From an uncultured Clostridia bacterium (GTDB lineage Bacteria > Bacillota > Clostridia > Oscillospirales > Acutalibacteraceae), in contig CALWVT010000004.1 in assembly GCA_944385055.1 (NCBI GenBank), positions 143,312 through 207,311 of the forward strand: DNA of 64,000 nucleotides, written 5' to 3'. The notes under the pieces were generated by a model. The model made no database searches and was not told where the DNA came from. It saw only the letters and a program-made list of their open reading frames with translations. The translations under genes and the position numbers were made by a program. Of the stretch, positions 42,565 through 51,141 are shown one piece after another. Position 1 is the stretch's first letter. Each line of letters opens with the position of its first letter.

Positions 42565-42591
42565 TGCCCTTCGTTTTATAGCGAAGGCGGC

Positions 42592-44010
42592 TTATTTCGA
42601 CTCGTAGAACGCCTTGATGCCCTTGTACGTCATGTACTCGTCGATCTTGCTCGTGACTTCAAACGGCGCATGCATCGAGAGCACCGGCACGCCGACATCG
42701 ACGACGTCGACGTTGAGGTTCGCGATATACATGGCGACCGTCCCGCCGCCGCCGGCGTCGACGGCACCGAGCTCGCCGATCTGCCAAAGCACATCGTTTT
42801 CGTCGAAGATGCGGCGGATCTCGCTGACGAATTCCGCACTTGCCTCATTCGTGCCGGATTTGCCGCCGGCACCCGTGTACTTGCTCATGCCGACGCCGCC
42901 GTTTAAATACGTGGAGTTCATGGCCTCATAGACTTCCGGATAATTCGGGTCATACGCGGCCGTGACGTCCGCCGAAAGGCAGCGCGAGCGGCTGAGCACG
43001 TGGCGGGGCGCCACGCCGTCGGCTTCCGCAAGGTCTTCGATGAAGTAGCGCATGAACGAAGAGTTCAGGCCCGTGTTGCCGTCGGAACCGATCTCCTCGC
43101 GGTCGGCCAAAACGGTCACGATCGTGCGGTACGGCGTCTTCGCCTTGACGACAGCCATCAGTGCCGCATACGCGCAGGAGCGGTCGTCCTGGCCGTACGA
43201 GCCCACCATGCTGCGGTCAAAGCCGATGTCGACCGGCGCCGCCGCCGGCACAAACGCGATGTCCGCGCTGACAAAGTCCTCTTCCGTGATGCCGAACTTC
43301 TCGTTTAAGATGTTCAAAACATTGAGCTTCACGAGGTCCTTGCCGTCCTCGTCCGCGCCCTCGAGCGGACGGGAACCGATGAGGATGTTGAGCTTTTCGC
43401 CCTCGATGCTCGCGCCCAGCGGCTTTTTGAGCTGTTCGCGCGCCAGATGCACCAGCAGGTCCGTCACGGTAAACTGCGGCTCGCCGGGCTTCTCACCGAG
43501 CGTGATATCGACAAACGAGCCGTCCTTGCGGCAGATGCGGCCGTGCATCGAAAGCGGGATCGCCGTCCACTGGTACTTCTTGATGCCGCCATAGTAATGC
43601 GTCTTAAACTGCGCCAAGCCGTCCTTTTCAAACACCGGATGCGGCTTTAAGTCGAGGCGCGGGTTGTCGATATGGGCCGCAGCAATGTGCACGCCCTGGC
43701 GGGTGCCTTCCGTGCCGATCACGGCCAGCATAATGGCCTTGCCGCGGTTGTTGACATAGACGCGGTCGCCGGCCTTGTACGTCGCCATCGGGTCATAGGG
43801 CACGAAGCCCGCCTCTTCCGCGATGCGGATGGCCTCGGTCACAGCCTCGCGCTCCGTCTTTGCATGGGCCAGGAAATCCTTATAGCCCTCGCAGAATTTG
43901 TCCGCCTTCTTGATGACCGACGCGTCGAGCTTTGCCGCGCCGTTTTTGCGGTCGACCGTCAGCTTTTCCTGCAAAGCCTTGACGTCGACTTTCTCGTCTT
44001 TTTTGGACAT
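42592..44010 (-). CDS. M18-family metalloaminopeptidase
   Basis: A 472-residue zinc aminopeptidase of the M18 (aspartyl aminopeptidase/Lap4) family. It shows VHIAAAHIDNPRLDLKP (first metal His-x-Asp), DDRSCAYAALMAV (bridging Asp), LADREEIGSDGNTG (catalytic Glu pair), and SMHAPFEV near the end (last His). Cytoplasmic peptide turnover is the expected role. ATG at 44010 follows GGAGG at 9 bases. It is the likely last gene of the DUF951-prfA unit. Confidence 0.93.
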   Translation of the reverse strand: MSKKDEKVDVKALQEKLTVDRKNGAAKLDASVIKKADKFCEGYKDFLAHAKTEREAVTEAIRIAEEAGFVPYDPMATYKAGDRVYVNNRGKAIMLAVIGTEGTRQGVHIAAAHIDNPRLDLKPHPVFEKDGLAQFKTHYYGGIKKYQWTAIPLSMHGRICRKDGSFVDITLGEKPGEPQFTVTDLLVHLAREQLKKPLGASIEGEKLNILIGSRPLEGADEDGKDLVKLNVLNILNEKFGITEEDFVSADIAFVPAAAPVDIGFDRSMVGSYGQDDRSCAYAALMAVVKAKTPYRTIVTVLADREEIGSDGNTGLNSSFMRYFIEDLAEADGVAPRHVLSRSRCLSADVTAAYDPNYPEVYEAMNSTYLNGGVGMSKYTGAGGKSGTNEASAEFVSEIRRIFDENDVLWQIGELGAVDAGGGGTVAMYIANLNVDVVDVGVPVLSMHAPFEVTSKIDEYMTYKGIKAFYESK

Positions 44011-44087
44011 TTGTCCATTCCTCCTTCAATCTCCAGGATCTTTTTCTCTGGGTTCCGCCCTGCCGTCATGCCGGCGGGTCGGATGTA

Positions 44088-44696
44088 TCAATCGTAAAGC
44101 GCCTGGTATTCCTGGTAATTGCGCAATACTTTCTCGGTATACTCGCGGGTCTCTTCGATCGGGATGTCCGAAAGCGTACGGCCGTCGGACGAATAGGCGC
44201 TGTCCTGGAGCCAATTGTCGACATTGCCCATGCCGGCATTGTACGCGGCAAGCGCGGTGCGCAGGTCGGCGTAGCGGTCCGTCAAAAGGGAGAGCAAAAG
44301 GCAGCCGAAGCGGATGTTCACTTCCGGGTCCAAAAGGTCCTCCTCGGTATAGACGCGGCCGTCCTCCTCGTCGAGCTTCGTCTGCAGCCAGGAGAACGTA
44401 TCGGGCATAATCTGCATCAGGCCCATCGCGCCGGCGTGGGAAACCGCATCGGCGTCGAAGCCGCTTTCCTGGCGGATCACCGCGAACACGAGATTCGGGT
44501 CCAGGCCGGCCCCCTGCGCCTGCTGTTCGACCTGCTGCGCATAGGTGCGCGGGTACAGCGCATAGTCGAGCTTCTGCTTTGCGAACCGCACGCCAAAGCT
44601 TCCCACCACAACGACGAGCACGACGGCCAAAAGCGCGCAGAGGACCCTTTTCGCGCGCCGCTTTCCCGGCTGCGGCGCATAGCGGTTTCGCGTCAT
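44088..44696 (-). CDS. Membrane-anchored lytic transglycosylase
   Basis: A 202-residue protein. A basic N-terminus precedes one helix (residues 17-37), then an SLT domain: VIRQESGFDADAVSHAGAMG with the catalytic Glu77, then LMQIMPDT and ALAAYNAGMGNVDNWL. It cleaves peptidoglycan glycan chains without hydrolysis. ATG at 44696 overlaps the coaE stop as ATGA and has AGGAGG upstream, so translation is coupled to coaE. Confidence 0.94.
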   Translation of the reverse strand: MTRNRYAPQPGKRRAKRVLCALLAVVLVVVVGSFGVRFAKQKLDYALYPRTYAQQVEQQAQGAGLDPNLVFAVIRQESGFDADAVSHAGAMGLMQIMPDTFSWLQTKLDEEDGRVYTEEDLLDPEVNIRFGCLLLSLLTDRYADLRTALAAYNAGMGNVDNWLQDSAYSSDGRTLSDIPIEETREYTEKVLRNYQEYQALYD

Positions 44697-45313
44697 CGCA
44701 CACCTCCTGCCTGCGCCCGCAGCCAGGAAAGCGCCTTTTCGGGAATTTCCCCGGGCGGCAGGGCGCCGTCGAAGACGACATCCACACGCGCGCGGAAATA
44801 CGCGTCGCCGTGCTGGTTTGCCATGCGGGCGCGCGCCTCGGCCTCGGTGATGCCGTCGCGCAGGCAGATGCGCTCGAGCCGCACGTTTTCCGGCGCTAAG
44901 ACCGCCGCCGTGCAGTCGCACAGCCCGTCGATGCCGCCCTCAAACAGCAGGGGCGCATCGACAAAAATCATCGGCGGATGCTGCGCTTTCGCGTCGGACA
45001 AGGCTTTGTACAGCATCGCGCGGATGGCCGGGTGCGTGATCGCGTTTAAGCGCGCGGCCTGCTCCGGCCCCGCAAACGCGCGCTGTGCCAGAAGCCGGCG
45101 GTTTAAAGCGCCGTCTTTGACGATGTCCCCGCCGAACGCTTCCTGTAAAGCCGCAAGCACCTCCGGCTCCTCCACCGCGCGGCGGGAGAGCGCGTCGCAG
45201 TCGATCACGATGCAGCCGTACGACGCAAAGGCTTTGGCCCATGTGCTTTTGCCCGCGCCGGTCGGGCCGGTCAGGCCGACCACCGGCACGGCATTGGGCG
45301 CTTTATTCTCCAA
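44693..45313 (-). CDS. coaE: Dephospho-CoA kinase
   Basis: A 206-residue P-loop kinase that performs the last step of CoA synthesis. It has GLTGPTGAGKSTWAKAF (Walker A), IDCDALSRRAVE, and LLFEGGIDGLCDCTAAVLAP. Start is TTG at 45313, 6 bases after GAGGTGAT; it overlaps the 3' end of the upstream Sua5-type gene by 11 bases. Confidence 0.95.
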   Translation of the reverse strand: MENKAPNAVPVVGLTGPTGAGKSTWAKAFASYGCIVIDCDALSRRAVEEPEVLAALQEAFGGDIVKDGALNRRLLAQRAFAGPEQAARLNAITHPAIRAMLYKALSDAKAQHPPMIFVDAPLLFEGGIDGLCDCTAAVLAPENVRLERICLRDGITEAEARARMANQHGDAYFRARVDVVFDGALPPGEIPEKALSWLRAQAGGVR

Positions 45314-46325
45314 GATGGATCACCTCAAATCCCGCGGCGCGCATCAGGCGGTTATAAACGGCGAGGCCCACGCCTTCGGGGCTCGGGCAGCGCGCATAGA
45401 CCGTCTCGGCCCCGCGCGCGTCGACTTCACGCAGGGCATCGAACAGGTCGTGCGCGAGCGTGCGCTCGTCGGAAAGGTTCCCGTAGCACAAAGCCGGGAC
45501 CTGCAGGCCGTCCGCGTCGCCGTCGTAGCACAACGCCATCACATGGGGCGCCGCGTGGGCATTGACGTAGGCGCGGTACTGCGCGTCGGTGCCGTCTAAA
45601 ATGACGACATTGGCCTTAGGAGAATAATGCTTATACTTCATGCCCGGCGACGAGACGCGCACGCCCGCTTTGAGCGGATGGAGCACCGCGTCGTCCATAT
45701 CGACTTCCCCGAGGACATCCCGCAGCGCCTCGAGCGTGATCCCGCCCGGCCGCAGAAGGCGCGGCACAGGCGTAGCGAGCGTAATCACCGTGCTCTCGAC
45801 ACCGACGCCGCACGGGCCGCCGTCCAAAACCGCCTCAATCTTCCCGGAAAGGTCGTGCAGCACATGCTGCGCGGTCGTCGGGCTCGGACGGCCGGAAAGG
45901 TTCGCCGACGGCGCCGCAAGCGGCAGCCCCGCGGCCTTGATCACGCCCTGCGCCGCCGGATGGGACGGAAAGCGGACCGCCACCGTCGGCAGCCCCGCAC
46001 TGACCTCGTCGGGGATGCACGCGGCCTTCGGGAGGATCATCGTCAAAGGCCCCGGCCAAAATGCCCGGGCGAGTTTTTCGGCGGCCGGCGGCACGGCCTT
46101 GACCAGTTTCGCAAGCGACGAAAACGCCGCGATGTGGACAATCAGCGGGTTATCGGACGGGCGCCCCTTCGCCGCGTAAATTTTCTTTGCGACGCTGCCG
46201 TCGAGCGCATTGCCCGCAAGGCCGTAAACGGTCTCGGTCGGCATGCCGACAAGGCCGCCGGCGCGCAGGATTTCGCCCGCGCGCGCAAAGCCCGCATCGT
46301 CCGCTTTTAAAAGTTCTGTCTGCAA
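45303..46325 (-). CDS. tsaC: L-threonylcarbamoyladenylate synthase (Sua5/YwlC type)
   Basis: A 340-residue enzyme making threonylcarbamoyl-AMP for t6A at position 37 of ANN-decoding tRNAs. The YrdC domain (residues 1-200) has GMPTETVYGLAGNA, KIYAAKGRPSDNPLIVHI, and APSANLSGRPSPTTA; a linker SSPGMKYKHYSPKA leads into the C-terminal Sua5 domain. The start is TTG at 46325, behind AAGGAGGG at 6-7 bases. The enzyme belongs with prfA and coaE in this conserved clostridial cluster. Confidence 0.95.
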   Translation of the reverse strand: MQTELLKADDAGFARAGEILRAGGLVGMPTETVYGLAGNALDGSVAKKIYAAKGRPSDNPLIVHIAAFSSLAKLVKAVPPAAEKLARAFWPGPLTMILPKAACIPDEVSAGLPTVAVRFPSHPAAQGVIKAAGLPLAAPSANLSGRPSPTTAQHVLHDLSGKIEAVLDGGPCGVGVESTVITLATPVPRLLRPGGITLEALRDVLGEVDMDDAVLHPLKAGVRVSSPGMKYKHYSPKANVVILDGTDAQYRAYVNAHAAPHVMALCYDGDADGLQVPALCYGNLSDERTLAHDLFDALREVDARGAETVYARCPSPEGVGLAVYNRLMRAAGFEVIHLGE

Positions 46326-46338
46326 AACGATTCCCTCC

Positions 46339-47427
46339 TTATTCCCCGTCTGCCGGGCCCTTCGCCGTATGCGACAATTCCTGCGCGTGCGCACTCGACA
46401 GAAGCGGGTCCAGCACAAGGTCCAAATTCCCGTCGAGCACATCTTCGAGCCGGTAAAGCGTTAGGCCGATGCGGTGGTCGGTCACGCGGCTCTGCGGATA
46501 ATTGTACGTGCGGATGCGCTCGCTGCGGTCGCCGGTGCCAACCTGGTGGCGCCGCTCGCTGGAAATTTTCTCGTCCTGCGCGCGCTGCTTCTGCGCCAGA
46601 AGGCGGCTGCGCAAGACCCGCATAGCCTTGTCTTTATTCTTAAACTGGCTGCGCTCGTCCTGGCACTCGACAACCGTGCCGGTGGGCAGGTGCGTGATGC
46701 GGATCGCGGAGCTCGTCTTATTGATATGCTGGCCGCCCGCGCCGCTCGAACGGAACGTGTCGATCTGCAAATCCTTCGGGTCGATTTCGAGCTCGACCTC
46801 TTCGGCCTCCGGCAGCACGGCGACGGTTGCGGTGCTTGTGTGGATGCGCCCCTGCGTCTCCGTTTCGGGCACGCGCTGGACGCGGTGGACGCCGCTTTCG
46901 TAGCGCAGCCGCGACCACACCCCTTTCCCGGAAATCAAGAGGCTTACCTCCTTATAGCCGCCGAGCTCCGTTTCATTCGCGTTTAAAAATTCCGTTTTCC
47001 ATCCGCGCGCAGCGCAGTACATCAGGTACATGCGCAAAAGCACGCCGCAGAACAGCGCCGCCTCTTCTCCGCCCGCGCCGCCGCGGATTTCTAAGATCAC
47101 GTTTTTGTCGTCGTTCGGGTCTTTCGGCAAAAGCAGGGTTTTGAGCGTTTCCGTCAGCGCCGATTTCTGCTTCTGCGCCTCATGCAGCTGCCCGAGAGCC
47201 AGTTCGTGCAGCTCGCGGTCGCCGCCCTCTTCCAGAAGGGCCTGGGCCTCTTCCTCGTCCTTCTGCGCCGCACAGTAGGCGCGATAGGCTTCGATCAGCG
47301 GGGAAAGGGTGCTGTACTCCTTCATCAGCTTCGTATAAAGGGCCGTGTCCGCCACCACCGCCGGGTCGCACAGCCGCACATTCAGCTGCTGGAAGCGGCT
47401 TTCCACCTCGTTTAATTCCTCAAACAA
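46339..47427 (-). CDS. prfA: Peptide chain release factor 1
   Basis: A 362-residue factor that reads UAA and UAG. It has the GGQ loop ([20 protein letters not shown]), the PxT-type tripeptide region within the [14 protein letters not shown] segment, and the family start [14 protein letters not shown] at 47427 is preferred: AGGAGG lies 7 bases upstream and this gives the usual N-terminus, whereas the ATG six bases earlier lies almost on the ribosome site. PrmC, which methylates the GGQ, is not adjacent. Confidence 0.95.
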   Translation of the reverse strand: MFEELNEVESRFQQLNVRLCDPAVVADTALYTKLMKEYSTLSPLIEAYRAYCAAQKDEEEAQALLEEGGDRELHELALGQLHEAQKQKSALTETLKTLLLPKDPNDDKNVILEIRGGAGGEEAALFCGVLLRMYLMYCAARGWKTEFLNANETELGGYKEVSLLISGKGVWSRLRYESGVHRVQRVPETETQGRIHTSTATVAVLPEAEEVELEIDPKDLQIDTFRSSGAGGQHINKTSSAIRITHLPTGTVVECQDERSQFKNKDKAMRVLRSRLLAQKQRAQDEKISSERRHQVGTGDRSERIRTYNYPQSRVTDHRIGLTLYRLEDVLDGNLDLVLDPLLSSAHAQELSHTAKGPADGE

Positions 47428-47489
47428 CGGCATCCCTCCTCTTTTCATTAAATTTTATGAAAGCATTTTATGAAAGCCGAAGCGTTTTC

Positions 47490-47687
47490 CTACTCCTTTT
47501 CCGGCGGCTTTGGGGGAAGAATCCTGCGGATATTCTTCTCACATTTGCGCCGCGGCAGCATGACTTCCCGCCCGCACTGCGTGCAGCGGATCTTAAAATC
47601 CATGCCGACGCGCAGCACTTCAAACGTGCTCCCGCCGCACGGATGCGGCTTTTTCATCAAAAGCAGATCCCCGACATGTACTTCCAT
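47490..47687 (-). CDS. DUF951 domain protein
   Basis: A 65-residue protein of the DUF951 family. It has VHVGDLLLMKKPHPCGGSTFEV, then FKIRCTQCGREVMLPRRK. Three cysteines (CGG, CTQC) suggest a zinc or nucleic-acid-binding role. DUF951 proteins are common beside translation genes in Firmicutes but have no assigned function. It appears to head the prfA-tsaC-coaE unit, with its own promoter. Confidence 0.9.
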   Translation of the reverse strand: MEVHVGDLLLMKKPHPCGGSTFEVLRVGMDFKIRCTQCGREVMLPRRKCEKNIRRILPPKPPEKE

Positions 47688-47734
47688 CCGACGCGCCCCC
47701 TTTTTCCCGTTTCCAAACGATTCAATCGGCTTCT

Positions 47735-47763
47735 AGTATACCATCCGCGCGCCCCGAAAACAA
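47735..47763 (-). promoter_or_regulatory. Promoter of the DUF951-prfA unit
   Basis: Minus strand TTGTTT, 17 bases, TATACT, about 48 bases before the DUF951 start. Confidence 0.65.
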
Positions 47764-47791
47764 CCGGGGCCCCGGAATTTTTGCACAGCCC

Positions 47792-47820
47792 TTGCAGGCG
47801 GCCGCCGGGTCCCCTATAAT
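47792..47820 (+). promoter_or_regulatory. Promoter of birA
   Basis: TTGCAG, 17 bases, perfect TATAAT; divergent from the DUF951 promoter and 64 bases before the GTG start. Confidence 0.85.
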
Positions 47821-47883
47821 GGGAAGGGGCGGCCGGCTTTCCGGGCGCCTTGATCCATACATGAAAAAAGGGGGCTTTGCCGC

Positions 47884-48654
47884 GTGTTGTGCTGGGAAAC
47901 GCTGCAAACGCATTTGACGACCAAGACCCTCGCCCGCCGCGGGGATTTCTTTTCGCTGATCGATTCGACCAATGAGGAGGCCAAACGCCAGGCCCGCGCG
48001 GGCGCCGAAACGGGCAGCGTGTTTGCCGCCGATTACCAGTCCGGCGGCAAGGGGCGCCTCGGGCGCAGGTGGGAATCCGCAAAGGGCGAGAGCCTTCTGT
48101 TTTCGCTGCTCTTAAAAAAGCCGCTGCTGCCCGAAAACCTGGGGCTGCTGCCGCTGCTTTCCGGCGTGGCGGTCTGCCGCACGCTGCGCGAGGGCCTCGG
48201 CCTCGACGCGCGCATCAAGTGGCCAAACGACGTGCTGCTCGGCAGCCGGAAGGTCTGCGGCATCCTGGCCGAATCGGGCAGCGGGCCGGATGGGCTTTGG
48301 GCCGTCGTCGGGATGGGGCTAAACCTTAGCCAGCCCGCGTTTCCGGCCGATTTGGAAAAGCGCGCGACGTCGCTGCGGATGGCCGGCGTGAAAGAGCCGG
48401 ACGCGTGCGCGCTGCTTTCCGGCATCTGCAACCGCTTAGAGCCGCTGCTTTCGGCCGGCACGCTGCCGGATGCCTATGTGCCGCTGTGTCAAAGCCTTGG
48501 CCGGCGCGTCCGCTTTACCCGCGACGGCCGGACGCTCTCCGGCATTGCCGCCGGCATCGCGCCGGACGGCGCTTTGCTCGTCTCGCTGCCCGGCGGGGAG
48601 ACCCTCCCCGTCTTCAGCGGGGAAGTCACCGTGCAGGGCATTTACGGCGAATAA
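47884..48654 (+). CDS. birA: Biotin-[acetyl-CoA-carboxylase] ligase, no DNA-binding domain
   Basis: A 256-residue biotin protein ligase. The catalytic core has DSTNEEAKRQARAG, DYQSGGKGRLGRRW (the biotinyl-AMP GRGRxGR-type loop), IKWPNDVLLGSRKVCGIL, and VGMGLNL. The C-terminal SH3-like domain ends the protein. The N-terminal helix-turn-helix of the bifunctional repressor is absent, so it should be an enzyme only. Start is GTG at 47884 (a TTG follows directly), 9 bases after GGGGG. Confidence 0.93.
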   Translation: MLCWETLQTHLTTKTLARRGDFFSLIDSTNEEAKRQARAGAETGSVFAADYQSGGKGRLGRRWESAKGESLLFSLLLKKPLLPENLGLLPLLSGVAVCRTLREGLGLDARIKWPNDVLLGSRKVCGILAESGSGPDGLWAVVGMGLNLSQPAFPADLEKRATSLRMAGVKEPDACALLSGICNRLEPLLSAGTLPDAYVPLCQSLGRRVRFTRDGRTLSGIAAGIAPDGALLVSLPGGETLPVFSGEVTVQGIYGE

Positions 48655-48697
48655 ACACACACCCCCGGGCCGGGCGCGGCACAGGGGTGTTCTTTTT
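48655..48697 (+). terminator. Terminator of birA
   Basis: ACACCCCC / AGGGGTGT stem followed by TCTTTTT. It overlaps the stop codon of the convergent MscS-type gene. Confidence 0.8.
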
Positions 48698-49595
48698 ATG
48701 GTTTCTGATCGACATGGACGTCCATCTGCGGGAACGGCATATGGACGCCGTTTTCGTCAAACGCGAGCTTGACCGCTTCCTGCAGCGCATAATATAAATC
48801 CCAGTAATCGTCCGTCCGGCACCACAGCCGCGCGAGCAGCTGCACGGCGCTGTCACCGCACTGGTCCACGCCGACAAACAACGGCGGGTCCTCCAAAATG
48901 CGCTTGTCTTTTGAAACGGTCTCGTACAAGACGGCCTTCGCGTGCAAAAGGTCGTCGCCGTACGCCACCGAAAAGCGCAGGTCCATGCGGCGGTTCTCCA
49001 TCGCGCTGAAATTCGTCACGACGTTGTCGGCGAGCTTCGCGTTTGGAATCACAATCTCCTTGTTGTCAAACGTGCGCAGGACCGAAAACATGAGTTCCAC
49101 CCGTTCCACCGTGCCCTCTACGCCGTCGTCCGTCGCGATGTAATCCCCCACTTTAAACGGCTTCGTAAAAATCATCTGCAGGCCGCTTGCGACGTTCGCC
49201 ATGTTGTTCTTCAAGGCGAGCGTGATGCCGAGTCCCACCGCCGAAAGCCCGCCGACAATGACACTCATATCGACCCCCAGCGCGGAAATCGCGATGACCG
49301 CCGTAAAAATTTTGATGATGACGGACACCGCAGAGCTGATAAACGAGACCATCCCCACCTCGCGGTTGGCCTTCTCCAGCGCCTTTGTGCAGACTTTTTT
49401 GAGGATGCGGCCGATGAAAAGCCCCACCACCACGATGACCGCCGCCGCCAAAAGCTTCGGCAGGAAATCCAGCACCCACTGCCCCATCTGGGCCCAAAAG
49501 TCGGATGCCTGGTTTTCGAGGTTCTGCAGGTTCTGTACGTTTTCCAAGCTGTTTGCAAGGCTTGTCTCCAAACTGCTTTCGAGCGCACTTGCCAT
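48696..49595 (-). CDS. Small-conductance mechanosensitive channel (MscS family)
   Basis: A 299-residue channel that opens under osmotic downshock. It has three membrane helices (about residues 45-65, 85-108 and 110-130), the pore-lining TM3 with GLSAVGLGITLALKNNMANVASG, then the beta domain (FKVGDYIATDDGVEGTVE, NKEIVIPNAKL) and a C-terminal alpha-beta domain. The topology and length match the simple E. coli MscS type. ATG at 49595 follows GGGGG at 8 bases. Co-transcribed with the RlmI-like gene, 14 bases upstream. Confidence 0.93.
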   Translation of the reverse strand: MASALESSLETSLANSLENVQNLQNLENQASDFWAQMGQWVLDFLPKLLAAAVIVVVGLFIGRILKKVCTKALEKANREVGMVSFISSAVSVIIKIFTAVIAISALGVDMSVIVGGLSAVGLGITLALKNNMANVASGLQMIFTKPFKVGDYIATDDGVEGTVERVELMFSVLRTFDNKEIVIPNAKLADNVVTNFSAMENRRMDLRFSVAYGDDLLHAKAVLYETVSKDKRILEDPPLFVGVDQCGDSAVQLLARLWCRTDDYWDLYYALQEAVKLAFDENGVHMPFPQMDVHVDQKP

Positions 49596-49609
49596 ATTGG
49601 ATGCCCCCT

Positions 49610-50824
49610 TTACACCACCTGGAACAGGTAAAATTTCAGGTATTCCGTTTCCGGCACATTCCATAGGATCGGATGGTCCGGCGCCTGCTGCAGCGCCTCA
49701 ATCTGCCGCAGCGAGACCTGCGCGTCAAACGCGGCCGAACGCAGCATCTGTTCAAAGTGCGCCGGCGTCATAAAGTGCGAGCACGAACACGTCGCGAGGT
49801 ATCCGCCGCGCGGCAGAAGCTTCATCGCGCGCAGGTTAATTTCCTTATATCCCCGCGCCGCATGGGAAACGGTCCGGCGGCTTTTCGTAAAGGCCGGCGG
49901 GTCGAGGATGATAAAATCATACGTCTTCGGCGGAATCTGCGGCAGAAGCTCGAACACGTTTGCCGCCTCGCAGTCTATTACCTCCGACAGGCCGTTGCGC
50001 GCGGCATTTTCCCGCGCGAGCGCGACGGCGTCCTCGCTGACATCGACCGCGTGGACGTGCAAAGCGCCGCCTTTGGCCGCGTTCATCGCAAACGAGCCCG
50101 TGTGCGTAAAGCAGTCTAAAACCCGCTTGCCGCGGGCTAAGCGCGCGACCGCCTGGCGGGTGTATTTCTGGTCTAAGAAAAAGCCCGTCTTCTGCCCGTT
50201 TTCGAAATCGACCGTATACGTTAATCCGTTTTCGACGATCTCCGTTTTCGTGTACGCCGGCGTTTCGAGCCCCGGCAGCGCGTAAAAGCCCTTCCCCTGC
50301 GAAAGGCCCTCGCGCTCGCGGATGGCGACGTCGTTGCGCTCGTAGATGCCGGCAATCTTCTGCCCGTCCGCGGTCAAGACGTCGTAAAGCGCCTGCATGA
50401 GCGCTGCCTTCCGCTTTTCGAGCCCCAAGCACAGCGTCTGCACGACGAGGATCTCCGAAAAGCGGTCAACCGTCAAGCCCGGCAGCCCGTCGGCCTCGCC
50501 GAAAACGACGCGGCAGCAGGTAAGCTCCTGCGGGCGCAAAACACTTTTGCGGTACGCCCATGCGTAGGCGATGCGCCGGCGGAAAAAGGCGTCGTCGAAG
50601 GTGTCGTTTGCGTTGCGCGAGAGCAGGCGCACGCGAATCTTGCTGTTGGCGTTATAAAACCCGGCGCCGAGCCAGCGCCCTTTCTGCGAGAAGACGTCCA
50701 CGATCTCGCCGTTTTCCGCGTCCCCCAGCGGCGTGACCTCCGTGTCGTAAATCCACGGATGCCCCTTCCCGATGGAATGCTCGGCCTTCTTCGTGACGGC
50801 CACCCGTACAAACCTGTCTTTCAT
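49610..50824 (-). CDS. Class I rRNA methyltransferase, RlmI/YccW-like
   Basis: A 404-residue SAM-dependent RNA methyltransferase. It has an N-terminal PUA domain (residues 1-75), an RlmI-type middle domain, and a C-terminal Rossmann core with VLDCFTHTGSFAMNAA (motif I), AVDVSEDAV, and the catalytic ILDPPAFTKS; a CSCSHFM motif follows as in m5C enzymes of this family. In E. coli RlmI makes m5C1962 in 23S rRNA; the target here is by analogy. ATG at 50824, with AAGGAG 6 bases upstream. Confidence 0.9.
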   Translation of the reverse strand: MKDRFVRVAVTKKAEHSIGKGHPWIYDTEVTPLGDAENGEIVDVFSQKGRWLGAGFYNANSKIRVRLLSRNANDTFDDAFFRRRIAYAWAYRKSVLRPQELTCCRVVFGEADGLPGLTVDRFSEILVVQTLCLGLEKRKAALMQALYDVLTADGQKIAGIYERNDVAIREREGLSQGKGFYALPGLETPAYTKTEIVENGLTYTVDFENGQKTGFFLDQKYTRQAVARLARGKRVLDCFTHTGSFAMNAAKGGALHVHAVDVSEDAVALARENAARNGLSEVIDCEAANVFELLPQIPPKTYDFIILDPPAFTKSRRTVSHAARGYKEINLRAMKLLPRGGYLATCSCSHFMTPAHFEQMLRSAAFDAQVSLRQIEALQQAPDHPILWNVPETEYLKFYLFQVV

Positions 50825-50908
50825 AGCACACTCCTTTGCCAAAAGTCCAAAAAGCCGTGTCCGAAAACCCGCATTCCGTTCCGGCGCGGCCCGATTTTCC
50901 CTCTCTTC

Positions 50909-50937
50909 ATGATACCGGATCTTGCATGGAATTGCAA
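50909..50937 (-). promoter_or_regulatory. Promoter of the RlmI-like/MscS unit
   Basis: Minus strand TTGCAA, 17 bases, TATCAT, about 85 bases before the ATG. Confidence 0.75.
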
Positions 50938-50998
50938 CAAAGCTGTCCGCGAAAAGCGCAGTACAGACGTCAAAACCGCCGGTTTTCCTTATGTTCCA

Positions 50999-51026
50999 TT
51001 GACTTTGCTTCTTGGAATGCTATAAT
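50999..51026 (+). promoter_or_regulatory. Promoter of the RICIN/H1-like gene
   Basis: TTGACT, 16 bases, perfect TATAAT; about 115 bases upstream of the ATG. Confidence 0.8.
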
Positions 51027-51141
51027 AAATTCGTGCTGAATCTTTTATAGATATGCCCTTTCCCGCAAAAAGGGAATGTACAAAAGGGTGTAAGATCTTT
51101 GCAAAAAGAGATAAAAGCAGAACAAAAGGAGCGTTTGCGTT

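Larger units (their letters stand above)
50825..51141. other. Divergent control region before the RICIN-domain gene
   Basis: 317 bases without a gene. It holds the rlmI-like promoter on the minus strand (50909-50937), the promoter of the RICIN-domain gene (50999-51026), and a leader of about 110 bases with a small hairpin (CCCTTT / AAAGGG, 51056-51074). Confidence 0.6.
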
